Positions 54,178-64,000 of a stretch of 64,000 nucleotides of DNA are shown in pieces (within the stretch, counting starts at the first letter, position 1; the number at the start of each line of letters is the position of its first letter). Made by a program: the position numbers and the translations under genes. The notes beneath the pieces were generated by a model. That model was not told where the DNA came from and did no database searches. It saw only the letters and a list, made by a program, of their open reading frames with translations. This DNA is from Symsagittifera roscoffensis. Its lineage: Eukaryota > Xenacoelomorpha > Acoela > Convolutidae. The stretch is from positions 11,799,579-11,863,578 of the forward strand of contig NC_087065.1 in the NCBI RefSeq assembly GCF_963678635.1. Reading direction: 5' to 3'.

Positions 54178-57100
54178 GTCTGGTGCCACAGGTTTTCCAC
54201 TGGCTTCAAATACCATTTTTCAAAAAATTGATCACTCTGCCGAAAATAGAAAACAATTTGCGATTGCTCTCCCTGTCGCACAGTTCAAAAAAAGTTGACA
54301 CTTCCTTTTTTTTAAATATAGATATTTTTGTGTTTGGGATGGTTTGAATTTAAGCTTCAGAACAAGTTAAAATACCTTCATTAAATTACGAAAATAATAT
54401 TGCGGCCTATTTTTTTTTACTGTGTTGATTTTTTATTTTGAAATTAGAATGCATCAAAAATGGTATTTAATTGCATTATTTCTTGCTTTTCATTATTTAT
54501 TGCATTTCGAATCATTGCATTTTGATTCAAAATATTCGGATGTAAATATGACATTTGACTTGACTCCATCTGACATGTATTTGTATTAGGTGAATTTGCG
54601 TGGAAAATAAATAAATACACAGGCATGCAAGAGAGCTGTAGTCAGAATGGGGCCTTGGAAATTAGACGATAAGCAAATTAGATGACAGTAAATAAATTTA
54701 GACGATAACTCTTTGTGAAGTTAAACGATAAGAACGGGGCCTAGGAAATTAGACCATAAGCAAAATAGACGAATGCTACAAAAAGGAAATTAGGCGAAAT
54801 TTGTTCTTTACAGATCTGGCATTTTAGACAAAATTTTTTCTTAGAGTCAAGTTTCACAAATACAAAAAGAACATAAATGTCAAAACAATTAGTTTAAATG
54901 AACATAAAATGTCGAATCCGAATATTACAGGAGAGCTTTGAATTGAATAAATTTTGCAGGATTGACTTAAAAAATTTTCGGCCAACGAAATTTAACTTGT
55001 CTGCAAATAATTTTGTTTTTCTCATGCATTTTGTCGGCAAACCGTTTTGATTTCTCTCACTTTCGTCTATTTTCACTTTCGAAGTGCAATTTAGCAAAAT
55101 CGCCCAATTTCCTTTCAAGTACCTCCGTCTAATTTGCTTATCGTCTAAATTCTCAACCCCCGATAAGAACATCAACATTTTTTCTTGAGAATGAGATTAC
55201 ACAAAAACAAATAGACTCTATGGTCTCAGAACTGATCAAAATTATTATTGTGAGTTAATTAGAAAACAATAAATCGAAACAAGTCTGCTCGTACTAAGGC
55301 GAGGCCCTGAATATTCCGACTGCCTTTTAAGGTTTTATGGAGCAGTAATAACATCCAAAAAAAATAAATGTATCAAAACAATTGAAAAAGTTTTTTTTTC
55401 TCTAAAATTTGAAATTTTTTTTGAAAATCATCCCCCTACACGCCATATTAAGTACAAAAGGATAGATTTCGCTCCTTGTAACAAATCAATTATGGCAAAT
55501 AAGCTTCTTTCAACAAATTTGGAACGATTTTAAGACGGATTAACTCTCCGCTTACGCGTTAATAGTGCGAAATATATTGCGCGTTATTTGTCCCAAAATG
55601 GCAATCTTTAAACCCCCATAACTTTACAAAAAATGACCACAGGTGAAAATCTTTTCAATTTTGAGCTCAGGACAACAATAGCTTTCGAATGATATAAAAA
55701 GATTTCGTCAAAAATGGCTAGTTAAAAAGCCGAAATTTGTCTGAAGAAAAAAAACACCCACTTCGAGCACTTCGTCTGGTGCCACAGGTTTTTCCACTGG
55801 CGTCAAATATTATTTTTCAAAAAACTGATCACTCTGCCGAAAATAGAAAACAATTTGCGATTGCTCTCCCTGTGGCACAGTTCAAAAAAAGTTGACACTT
55901 CCTTTTTTTTAAATATAGATATTTTTGTGTTTGGTATGGTTTGAATTTAAGCTTCAGAACAAGTTAAAATACCTTTATTAAATTACGAAAATAATATTGC
56001 GGCCTATTTTTTTTTACTGTGTTGATTTTTTATTTTGAAATTAGAATGCATCAAAAATGGTATTTAATTGCATTATTTCTTGCTTTTCATTATTTATTGC
56101 ATTTCGAATCATTGCATTTTGATTCAAAATATTCGGATATAAATATGACATTTCACTTGACTCCATCTGACATGTATTTGTATTAGGTGAATTTGCGTGG
56201 AAAATAAATAAATACACTGGCATGCAAGAGAGCTGTAGTCAGAATGGGGCCTTGGAAATTAGACGATAAGCAAATTAGATGACAGTAAATAAATTTAGAC
56301 GATAACTCTTTGTGAAGTTAAACGATAAGAACGGGGCCTAGGAAATTAGACCATAAGCAAAATAGACGGATGCTACAAAAAGGAAATTAGGCGAAATTTG
56401 TTCTTAACAGATCTGGCATTTTAGACAAAATTTTTTCTTAGAGTCAAGTTTCACAAATACAAAAAGAACATAAATGTCAAAACAATTAGTTTAAATGAAC
56501 ATAAAATGTCGAATCCGAATATTACAGGAGAGCTTTGAATTGAATAAATTTTGCAGGATTGACTTAAAAAATTTTCGGCCAACGAAATTTAACTTGTCTG
56601 CAAATAATTTTGTTTTTCTCATGCATTTTGTCGGCAAACCGTTTTGATTTCTCTCACTTTCGTCTATTTTCACTTTCGAAGTGCAATTTAGCAAAATCGC
56701 CCAATTTCCTTTCAAGTACCTCCGTCTAATTTGCTTATCGTCTAAATTCTCAACCCCCGATAAGAACATCAACATTTTTTCTTGAGAATGAGATTACACA
56801 AAAACAAATAGACTCTATGGTCTCAGAACTGATCAAAATTATTATTGTGAGTTAATTAGAAAACAATAAATCGAAACAAGTCTGCTCGTACCAAGGCGAA
56901 GCCCTGAATATTCCGACTGCCTTTTAAGGTTTTATGGAGCAGTAATAACATCCAAAAAAAATAAATGTATCAAAACAATTGAAAAAGTTTTTTTTTCTCT
57001 AAAATTTGAAATTTTTTTTGAAAATCATCCCCCTACACGCCATATTAAGTACAAAAGGATAGATTTCGCTCCTTGTAACAAATCAATTATGGCAAATAAG

Positions 57101-58975
57101 CTTCTTTCAACCAATTTGGAACGATTTTAAGACGGATTAACTCTCCGCTTACGCGTTAATAGTGCGAATTATATTGCGCGTTATTTGTCCCAAAATGGCA
57201 ATCTTTAAACCCCCATAACTTTACGAAAAATGACCACAGGTGAAAAATATTTTCAAATTTGAGCTCAGGACAACAAGAGCTTTCGAATGATATAAAAAGA
57301 TTTTGTCAAAAATGGCTAGTTAAAAAGCCGAAATTTGTCTGAAGAAAAAAAACACGCACTTCGAGCACTTCGTCTGGTGCCACAGGTTTTTCCACTGGCG
57401 TCAAATATTATTTTTCAAAAAACTGATCACTCTGCCGAAAATAGAAAACAATTTGCGATTGCTCTCCCTGTGGCACAGTTCAAAAAAAGTTGACACTTCC
57501 TTTTTTTTAAATATAGATATTTTTGTGTTTGGTATGGTTTGAATTTAAGCTTCAGAACAAGTTAAAATACCTTTATTAAATTACGAAAATAATATTGTGG
57601 CCTATTTTTTTACTGTGTTGAATTTTTATTTTGAAATTAGAATGCATCAAAAATGGTATTTTAATTGCAATATTTCTTGCTTTTTATTATTAATTGCATT
57701 TCGAATCATTGCATTTTGATTCAAAATATTCGGATATAAATATGACATTTCACTTGACTCCATCTGACATGTATTTGTATTAGGTGAATTTGCGTGGAAA
57801 ATAAATAAATACACTGGCATGCAAGAGAGCTGTAGTCAGAATGGGGCCTTGGAAATTAGACGATAAGCAAATTAGATGACAGTAAATAAATTTAGACGAT
57901 AACTGTTTGTGAAGTTAAACGATAAGAACGGGGCCTGGGAAATTAGACCATAAGCAAAATAGACGGATGCTACAAAAAGGAAATTAGGCGAAATTTGTTC
58001 TTTACAGATCTGGCATTTTAGACAAAATTTTTTCTTAGAGTCAAGTTTCACAAATACAAAAAGAACATAAATGTCAAAACAATTAGTTTAAATGAACATA
58101 AAATGTCGAATCCGAATATTACAGGAGAGCTTTGAATTGAATAAATTTTGCAGGATTGACTTAAAAAATTTTCGGCCAACGAAATTTAACTTGTCTGCAA
58201 ATAATTTTGTTTTTCTCATGCATTTTGTCGGCAAACCGTTTTGATTTCTCTCACTTTCGTCTATTTTCACTTTCGAAGTGCAATTTAGCAAAATCGCCCA
58301 ATTTCCTTTCAAGTACCTCCGTCTAATTTGCTTATCGTCTAAATTCTCAACCCCCGATAAGAACATCAACATTTTTTCTTGAGAATGAGATTACACAAAA
58401 ACAAATAGACTCTATGGTCTCAGAACTGCTCAAAATTATTATTGTGAGTTAATTAGAAAACAATAAATCGAAACAAGTCTGCTCGTACCAAGGCGAAGCC
58501 CTGAATATTCCGACTGCCTTTTAAGGTTTTATGGAGCAGTAATAACATCCAAAAAAAATAAATGTATCAAAACAATTGAAAAAGTTTTTTTTTCTCTAAA
58601 ATTTGAAATTTTTTTTGAAAATCATCCCCCTACACGCCATATTAAGTACAAAAGGATAGATTTCGCTCCTTGTAACAAATCAATTATGGCAAATAAGCTT
58701 CTTTCAACCAATTTGGAACGATTTTAAGACGGATTAACTCTCCGCTTACGCGTTAATAGTGCGAAATATATTGCGCGTTAATTGTCCCAAATTGGCCAAA
58801 ATGGCAATCTTTAAACCCCCATAACTTTACGAAAAATGACCACAGGTGAAAAATCTTTTCAAGTTTGAGCTCAGGACAACAATAGCTTTCGAATGATATA
58901 AAAAGATATCGTCAAAAATGGCTAGTTAAAAAGCCGAAATTTGTCTGAAGAAAAAAACCCATTTCGAGCACAAAT
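54178..58975. repeat. Three tandem 1.6-kb units
   Basis: Units start GTCTGGTGCCACAGG at 54178, 55774 and 57372 (spacing 1596 and 1598 bp) and are nearly identical. Each holds the same AT-rich blocks, a nested inverted-repeat element and the string TTGACACTTCCTTTTTTTTAAA. Units 2 and 3 are closer to each other than to unit 1 in the places compared. The last unit ends near CGAGCAC (58975). A 94-codon ORF recurs in all three because the DNA does; it has no sign of coding. Confidence 0.93.
54649..55160. mobile_element. Inverted-repeat element nested in each tandem unit
   Basis: About 512 bp bounded by AATTAGACGATAAGCAAATTAGA at the left and its inverse, TCTAATTTGCTTATCGTCTAAATT, at the right, with GGGG/CCCC just outside. 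Copies lie in the other units at about 56246-56757 and 57843-58354. A partial end also occurs near 59165-59200. The inner left side repeats the end motif (GGGGCCTAGGAAATTAGACCATAAGC). Non-coding and MITE-like. Confidence 0.65.
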
Positions 58976-59245
58976 ATTCCGTCACTTTCGTATCGAATGT
59001 CGGAACAAAAACAAATTACGTTTTGAAATGCTTAAGTTACACAAATAAACATTTATAAGCAGATTTGTGGTTAGACAACCAGTGTTTACTCAAGCAACAG
59101 ATGAATTGATTCTGTAAATAAATTTCACGGAATTTGCATGTAAGTTATAGTCTAGAGTCTTTAACTTTCAGGTCGTCTAATTTGCTTGTCTAATTTCCTA
59201 AGCTAATAAACACCAGTCAGAATAACTGATCTGTTTGTGTACATA

Positions 59246-59565
59246 ACGACCTTGCGAGCGTAGTGTTATTACGAGCATTTTTTGCCAACTGAACTCGCAT
59301 AATTTAGTGCTCAAATTTTGTGGCACTTTTGTAGCTTAGAATATCAATTTTATTGCATGTGTTCATCCGCTTTATTTCTGACTAGTGTTTGAAGAGACTA
59401 AGAGACAGTGGATGCATCGTGGTGATAGTAGCTTTTAAATCTGTAGGTCTAAAGTTCGAGGGCTTTTTTCATCTTTTTAAGCATTTTTTCTTAATTTCGT
59501 CCGGTCTTCTAAGCTCTTTCTGTCGCGTATTGTGAAGTGAAGCTTCGCCTCTGTGTATATAGTTT
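59246..59565 (+). repeat. Diverged copy of the tRNA-like repeat
   Basis: It begins ACCTTGCGAGCG, has a tRNA-like core around 59395-59462 with AAAGTTCGAGG as the B-box, and ends GAAGCTTCGCCTCTGTGTA like the right end of copy B (GCTTCGCCTGTGTA). More diverged than copies A and B. Confidence 0.5.
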
Positions 59566-60009
59566 CAACTTTTAACAATTTTTAGAACAGTTTTGGAAGT
59601 TATTTTACTATTGCAATTACTAAAAGTGACTAAAAAATGTGTCCTCAAGTTTTCCTACCGATCTAGGAACATTACGTATCAATTTGCTGTTACGATTTTT
59701 TTTGAAGATAGTGACGGAATATAGGGTCTAATGCACAAAACGGCGCAAAATTAGTATTTTTATATTTTGAGCTAACATTTATGCTGTACTCAGACAATTC
59801 ATTGTATCAGACGAGACAAATCTAGTAAAATGAGGTAAAATTCAGCAGAATAAAATTTATCTGCTGGAAATTTTAGTTGAATGCCGGTCCTTGTTTTTTG
59901 GCTAATTAAACACTAAAAAGCAATCAGATTCATCCTTATTATTTCGAGGTTGAATTTGAACAAAAAAGATGTGGACATTTTGATTTTTAGCCGTATAGTG
60001 CATGAGGCC

Positions 60010-60410
60010 CGGAATATTTGTGCTCGAGTGATTTTTTCTCCAGACAGACTTATACTTTTTAATTAGGATTTGTTGACAGAATTTTTTTATATATCAACCG
60101 AAAGATTTTGTTGCTTTAAGCTCAAATTTATAAGATTTTTCACCTTTTTCTTAAAGTTAAGAGGGCTTAAAGATTGGCAATTAGGGGTGATTAACGCGCA
60201 ATAGATTGTTTTTAATTGAAGAATGCTACTTGGTCTACTCTATATAGCTATATTCGGAATATCACTTTGTACTTTACGCAGTGTGGGGAATTACTTTTCA
60301 AAAGTAAGGAAAATTAAGCATCCATTTTTGAAATTTTTTCAAACCGAGGACTATTCTAGAGACTTTAAAAGGCAGTCGGAACATTCAAGGCGTTGCTTTT
60401 AACCCAGCAG
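60010..60410. repeat. Inverted, diverged copy of the right end of the 1.6-kb unit
   Basis: GGAATATTTGTGCTCGAG at 60012 is the inverse of the end of unit 3 (CGAGCACAAATATTCC, 58969-58984). Later blocks (TTTTTTATATAT..., TTAAAGATTGGCAATTAGGGG, AAAGGCAGTCGGAACATTCA) match the unit in reverse complement. Together they make a large fold-back arrangement around a roughly 1-kb loop. Confidence 0.7.
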
Positions 60411-60815
60411 TCTCATTGAAATAGCTGCTGAGTGCGTGCTAATTTATAGGAACACGGGCAAATTTTATTTTTTTTTAAACTAAATTTGCTCTAGAAAAAC
60501 CCAATTTTGCAAGTGGATTTTCGTTCATTTTGTAAGTCAAAACCGGATTTGTTTTTGACCTCCAAAATTGTTCCAAAGTATTCAAAAGATTACAAGCATG
60601 TATATGCCGTTTTTAGACTAGTAATTGCAGCTGAGTTATGTCGGAAATGATTTTTTTTATCGTATATCACTCAACTGCTTATAATGTTGGGTTGAGTTAC
60701 CTTATTTTGCGCAAAAAGCATTTAAACTAAAGGTTCTTTCCTCTTTGTGATTCTAAAAAACGTGGTAAAAAGATTTTTTTTTTGAATTCCAGCATCAAAA
60801 TTTCAATGTTGATTC

Positions 60816-61430
60816 GGATCAATTGAGCAATCTCCGCCCCGTAATGACCAATTGAGCTATCTCCCCCCAGCAAAAACGAATAAACTTTACAAAAAGACGT
60901 CAGCAAACGCAAGTAGATAGATGATGTGTTTATAGCACGCAATCAATTGACCGAATGAAGTTTTTCTTACATGAGTATCGAGAAAAAATTTTGAAAAAAC
61001 ATCGAAATTTATGAAAAAAAAAATGTTTTTTTTTTTGCAAAACTTTGTTTAAGCGACCATAGCCTCGTCGAAGAAAGCAATTTACCAGGGTTGGTGCTCT
61101 AGCCTTGTATCTGAATAGCGAAAACGGTTCTCCGCAGCACCTTAATATTGTTCGCAAAAATTTTTTGTCAATTTAAGAAAGAAGAAAGTCGCTTTTTATG
61201 CCTGTTTTATTGATTCTTTTTTCAATCTAAATGAAACTTTAGAGCTTTTTTATCGTAAATTTTGGCTTTCCACATTCGTTGGAAAATTTGTTTTATGATT
61301 TCATGTCATTCAAACTATTTTCAAGTGGTTATAAACATGTCTCAAATACCTATTGAGCTATCAAACCCCCCCCCCCCCCCCCCACGCGAGAATGGGAGGG
61401 GGGGGGGGGGGGAGATTGCTCAATTGATCC
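60816..61430. mobile_element. TIR element with C18 / G15 tracts
   Basis: Perfect 20-bp inverted ends GGATCAATTGAGCAATCTCC (60816-60835) and GGAGATTGCTCAATTGATCC (61411-61430). Just inside the right end is C18 (61366-61383), 14 nt, then G15 (61398-61412), able to fold back on itself. A sub-terminal CAATTGAGCTATCTCC repeat follows the left end. No coding capacity. Confidence 0.7.
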
Positions 61431-63255
61431 GTTGATTCATTATATCGGAAATATTTTGATATATATGCTCGCAGCATCTCAAGAAATACATCTTTCACAA
61501 AAAAATAAGATACACCTGATATCTGTCACAAAACAAATTCACAAACATTCAACCTTAATTTTTTTCTAAATCAATTATTCTTTTCAATACATTTTTGGCT
61601 TGAGTTTGATTTCATTTGGGTTTTTTAATTACCTAATGTGAATTGGTTTGATGGGGGACTTTGAAACGCGCATACGGATAATTTGTTAAACGATTTTTTA
61701 ATATGTTTTCGTGGAAAAAACTGTCAGCTTAGTTTGCGGTATATCTTTTAGCTTGCTTTTTTAGTTTGAAGTTTCTACGCATACAGAAGAATTCTTAAAG
61801 TATTTGAGGTTTGTTTTGAAACCTACTTGTTTTTCATTTTTTTTATCAAAAATTTATATTGAATTATACCTTATATGCTAAAAAATGCAAAAAAATATTA
61901 GGGACTAGTATTTTTCCGTTTCATTTGATCGAAAGTATGCTTTTTCTTCATTTTAAAACATTTTGGATTAAACAAGCGAACCAGTGTGTATTTTCAATCA
62001 GTCTAACTCGAACATTGTTTTAGTCGCACATTATATGCGTTAAGTCCAACGCTAAAGTAGAATCAACGCTGAGATTGTTAAAATAGACTTTTGTTTTGGT
62101 TAAAAATTGTTTTGATTGTGATGAAATTTTTTTACATTAACAAAAGTTCCTAAATTATTCAGCCCGAAACTAAAGTTTATTTTAACCTTTGATCAGACTT
62201 TGCAACGTTTTGGGGGTTTCAGCAACTGCCTGCTTGGGATTAAGAATGCGCTCTATTTGACAATTTTTATTTAATGCTTAAGCGAAAGTGGTTAAATTAT
62301 CTGTCTCATTAAATTTGAAAAGAGCCAATTTGGTCTTTTCAAGGAGTTACTTGACGCTAATGAAATGCTCTTATTTTTGAACTTGTTCTTCGACGTTTTT
62401 TGAAGTCAAAGGTTTCGTCTTTGAGCTTTTTTGGCTTCTTTTTATTTGAGCTGTAGTTAGCATAAATTTGGTGTCGTGTGTTTTTTTTTCAATTCCTCAA
62501 TGGCAATCGTTTTGATAGGTGACTTGTAAACGCGCATATGGATAACTTTTTAAAAAGGATTTTTTGATATATTTTTGTAGTATTGGGGAATATCGTTTTT
62601 TGAAGCTGTTTAATAAAACAAATTCTGTCAGCTGAGTTTGTGGTTGACCATTTGATTTGCTCATTCAGTTTTTCCAACTGCGTTCTGTATTTTTTATGCT
62701 TAAAATTGAATGTATGAAGCATTGAGTTATGTTTGAAAACTATTCGGTTTTCAGTTTTTTTTAAATTCATGTTGAGTTCGGTTTTATATGCCAAAAAGTC
62801 TGATAGAACTGGTGGAATAGTAGTATTATATTTTTGAGTATTATATTTTGTGGCTACTCCTAGTTATCTATGATTTGCTTCCTCCGTATTCATGCTGGCT
62901 TTAATGGTTGTTGGTGATTGACTGTAGCTCAAAAAGTCAGCTCAAAAAGATAATGTTGAGTTTTAAGACGTTTTTCCGCGGTTTTAAATTTGGAAATCAA
63001 GTGATTTGTCTGGTGAATCATTTTTTTGTGGGAATCCTGAAAGTCAGCACTCTTTTGACACAATTCATAAGAAAAATTTGAAAAAAAAAATGTTTCCTTT
63101 TAAAGCTTCAAGTCTACATGCTGTTTTGTAAACTTAAAATTTGATGTGAAAACTTTTTTGCTCATAAAGTTAAATGTGAAAAGAGTGCTATTTCGTTGAA
63201 AAAAAAACAGTTCAGACGTGAAGAAACGAACAATCTGACATTGAGAAAGTGTACA
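61431..63255. other. AT-rich stretch without recognisable genes
   Basis: T- and A-rich DNA. Two loosely related blocks, 61660-61880 and 62510-62790, share CGCGCATAYGGATAAyTTTTTAAA-like and GTTGAGTTCGGTTTTATATGCYAAAAA-like text, so an old dispersed repeat is likely. No other signal. Confidence 0.4.
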
Positions 63256-63316
63256 ATGAAGTTGCTGCTTCGTCTCAGTTTTCTGCTATGTACAGCTAAT
63301 GCATTGAAACGATCGT
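63256..63316 (+). CDS. Possible first exon of a secreted protein
   Basis: ATG at 63256 (A at -3) opens MKLLLRLSFLLCTANALKRS, a textbook signal peptide with a likely cut after ANA. It is followed directly by a consensus donor, CGT|GTAAGT, at 63317 (phase 1). The rest of the gene would lie beyond the window. The case rests on the coincidence of a good start, signal peptide and splice site in otherwise AT-rich DNA; chance is not excluded. Confidence 0.4.
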
Positions 63317-64000
63317 GTAAGTTTGATATAATTAGTTAGAGGAAAATTCAACTGGGCTCTAAAAATCATTCTCGATATAAACTCAACTATAAACTTTTGA
63401 CATGATTGATTATTTTTGTAAGAAAAATGGGTTGTATGGATTGAAATACGAACAAGGCCGCTCTTTTACGGAAAAATCCCGGTTTCAACTGCCCTTTAAA
63501 AATTTTTGTGGTTTTGGGCAAAAAATGATATAACTCTCAAACAAACGTGTCTGATATGTCTCAACTGAAGTATTAAGTTTGAACTTTTTCCTGCTAAACT
63601 ACTCCTCCTTCCCCCCTCTCTCCAGATAAATGCAACATTTTTACAAAAAACCATTTATTTTACGAGGTGTTGTATATAAAGACAAAACTTTAGTGTTTGC
63701 TGGGTAGACAAAACAGATTCCAGATTTCATGACAATCGGGCGCCGTCAACAAAATTTAGAAATATTAGAAAAAAATTGGGGGAAAATTGTATAGCCGCAA
63801 AAACTAGCAAAAAATCTAGTTTCCTCAAAGTGATTTTGTAAGGTTCAAAAATATTGATCACATATAAATCTTGAAATTCCAAAACTTTCAAAGACCATTG
63901 TTTTTATTGTCTTTTATAAAAAAAAAATTCAGTCTATTACTGGCTTTTTTTCTAATTTCCCCTTTTTCCACATTCTTTTGCTTTATGACCATTGTTAAAA
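63317..64000. other. Non-coding end of the window
   Basis: AT-rich, no exon or repeat recognised; possibly intron of the gene starting at 63256. Confidence 0.35.

Noticed and set aside
54894-55178. 94-codon minus-strand ORF repeated identically in all three tandem units
   Set aside because: It is conserved because the DNA units are near-identical; no homology pattern, no start context or neighbour support, and it overlaps the inverted-repeat element.
60727-61157. Two short minus-strand ORFs around the TIR element
   Set aside because: Low-complexity Phe/Lys-rich translations, no homology seen.
62489-62794. 101-codon minus-strand ORF
   Set aside because: Lys/Asn-rich text as expected by chance in AT-rich DNA, and part of a loosely repeated block.

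Overview
The window is animal-like (metazoan) nuclear DNA. The evidence is GT-AG introns, a p24/TMED cargo-receptor gene, an HDAC6-type zinc-finger gene, a Penelope-like element fragment and many transposons. No species can be named from the sequence. Roughly 44 of the 64 kb is two very large, related LTR retrotransposons, both on the minus strand, called E1 and E2 here.

E1 (1-22053; its 3' end lies off the left edge) and E2 (31981-54162; both LTRs present, 22.2 kb) share one plan. Read on the minus strand it is: LTR, an 11-12 nt gap, a primer-binding site ending CCAGGAGCGCCA on the plus strand, a 2-3 kb leader full of short repeats, gag (capsid-like region plus two CCHC knuckles), protease (DTGA), reverse transcriptase (YVDD), RNase H, a long acidic spacer, Ty3/gypsy-type integrase (HHCC, D-D35-E, GPF module), and a C-terminal domain that I read as an ADP-ribose-binding macro domain of TARG1/OARD1 type. 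After about 0.5 kb without genes comes ORF2, a second polyprotein of nearly 3,000 codons. It has a coiled coil, an SGNH/GDSL hydrolase domain with its catalytic motifs, a second degenerate SGNH-like domain and about 1,900 residues I do not recognise. No envelope gene was seen. Both copies are broken by frameshifts and nonsense codons at different places, so comparing them shows which breaks are decay. E1 pol also carries an inserted LTR+PBS block with the structure of plus-strand strong-stop DNA.

Between E1 and E2 (22054-31980) is host DNA. It holds a GIY-YIG fragment of a Penelope-like element, a five-exon p24/TMED-type gene on the minus strand (23785-27790) with a hAT-type MITE and a retroelement remnant in its introns, a two-exon stand-alone ZnF-UBP gene on the plus strand (29342-31719) with two tRNA-like repeat copies in its intron, and a small TIR element abutting E2.

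Right of E2 (54163-64000) is AT-rich repeat DNA. It has three tandem 1.6 kb units, each with a nested inverted-repeat element, an inverted diverged partial copy further right, a TIR element with a C18/G15 tract, long stretches without recognisable genes, and a possible first exon of a secreted protein at 63256. The domain assignments come from motif reading, not from searches.
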